The notes under the pieces were generated by a model. It had not been told where the DNA came from. It searched no databases and was given only the letters and a program-made list of their open reading frames with translations. Shown here one piece after another: positions 64,000 through 64,000 of a DNA stretch of 64,000 nucleotides; position 1 is the first letter of the stretch; the number at the start of each line of letters is the position of its first letter. This stretch comes from Fontibacillus puldeungensis (GTDB taxonomy: Bacteria; Bacillota; Bacilli; Paenibacillales; Paenibacillaceae). The position numbers and the translations under genes are program-made. Where the stretch lies: the NCBI RefSeq assembly GCF_042678945.1, contig NZ_JBHTLM010000007.1, forward strand, positions 124,001 to 188,000, written 5' to 3'.

Positions 64000-64000
64000 T

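Overview
The window looks like chromosomal DNA of a low-to-medium GC, spore-forming Firmicute, most likely a Paenibacillus or close relative. The evidence is the sugar ABC transporter with a Yes/LytS-type kinase and an AraC-type response regulator, class II GalT, a GlcT/RAT-controlled ptsG, an alaS T-box, and the yrrR-yrrO-yrrN-mltG-yrzB-ruvX-yrzL-alaS-yrrI gene order known from Bacillus. No phage, plasmid, insertion sequence, rRNA, tRNA or CRISPR array was seen.

Layout. 1-5445: a sugar-uptake operon on the minus strand (two-component regulators, solute-binding lipoprotein, truncated permease). 5579-8971: two paralogous secreted-protein genes, a triple FMN-binding protein and a small Lys/Ala/Pro-rich protein, with related leaders and CRP/FNR-like boxes. 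8972-16288: one 2438-residue protein made of about 220 decapeptides, including about fifteen 110-residue units (330 bp each), ending in an H-type-lectin-like domain. 16503-20760: an MFS transporter, a GH127 enzyme and its divergent AraC regulator. 20854-24290: a possible small ORF, a lipoprotein, the BdbC/BdbD disulfide pair and L25/Ctc. 24532-28132: polyphosphate kinase and exopolyphosphatase, convergent. 28313-33548: ptsI, ptsH, ptsG and glcT with a RAT antiterminator. 33788-37238: flotillin and NfeD-like pair, and an Fe-alcohol dehydrogenase. 37651-42440: Leloir genes galK-galE-galT with a divergent AraC regulator. 42461-48449: sirtuin, HAD phosphatase, acyltransferase, KGG stress protein, NAD(P)-binding protein and ilvD. 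48534-63999: polysaccharide deacetylase, class B PBP, chemoreceptor, two U32 proteins, MltG, two DUF1292 proteins, RuvX, IreB, AlaS with T-box, AI-2E-type membrane protein and a zinc-ribbon protein.

The most interesting locus is the giant repeat protein. It has no signal peptide. Its upstream region carries AC-N17-CATATGATA, an exact match to the Bacillus sigma-K consensus, placed one short leader before a good ribosome binding site with a TTG start. I infer a late-sporulation mother-cell product, possibly a long fibre of the spore surface built like a phage tail fibre and tipped by a lectin-like domain.

Several promoter signals can be read directly and suit their genes: sigma-W before the flotillin operon, sigma-D before the chemoreceptor, a four-hexamer PhoP-like box before ppk, a cre box on the gal promoter, and sigma-B-like elements before ctc and the KGG protein. 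Many starts here are GTG or TTG; they were chosen from the ribosome binding sites. All motif matches were made by eye and are hypotheses until tested.
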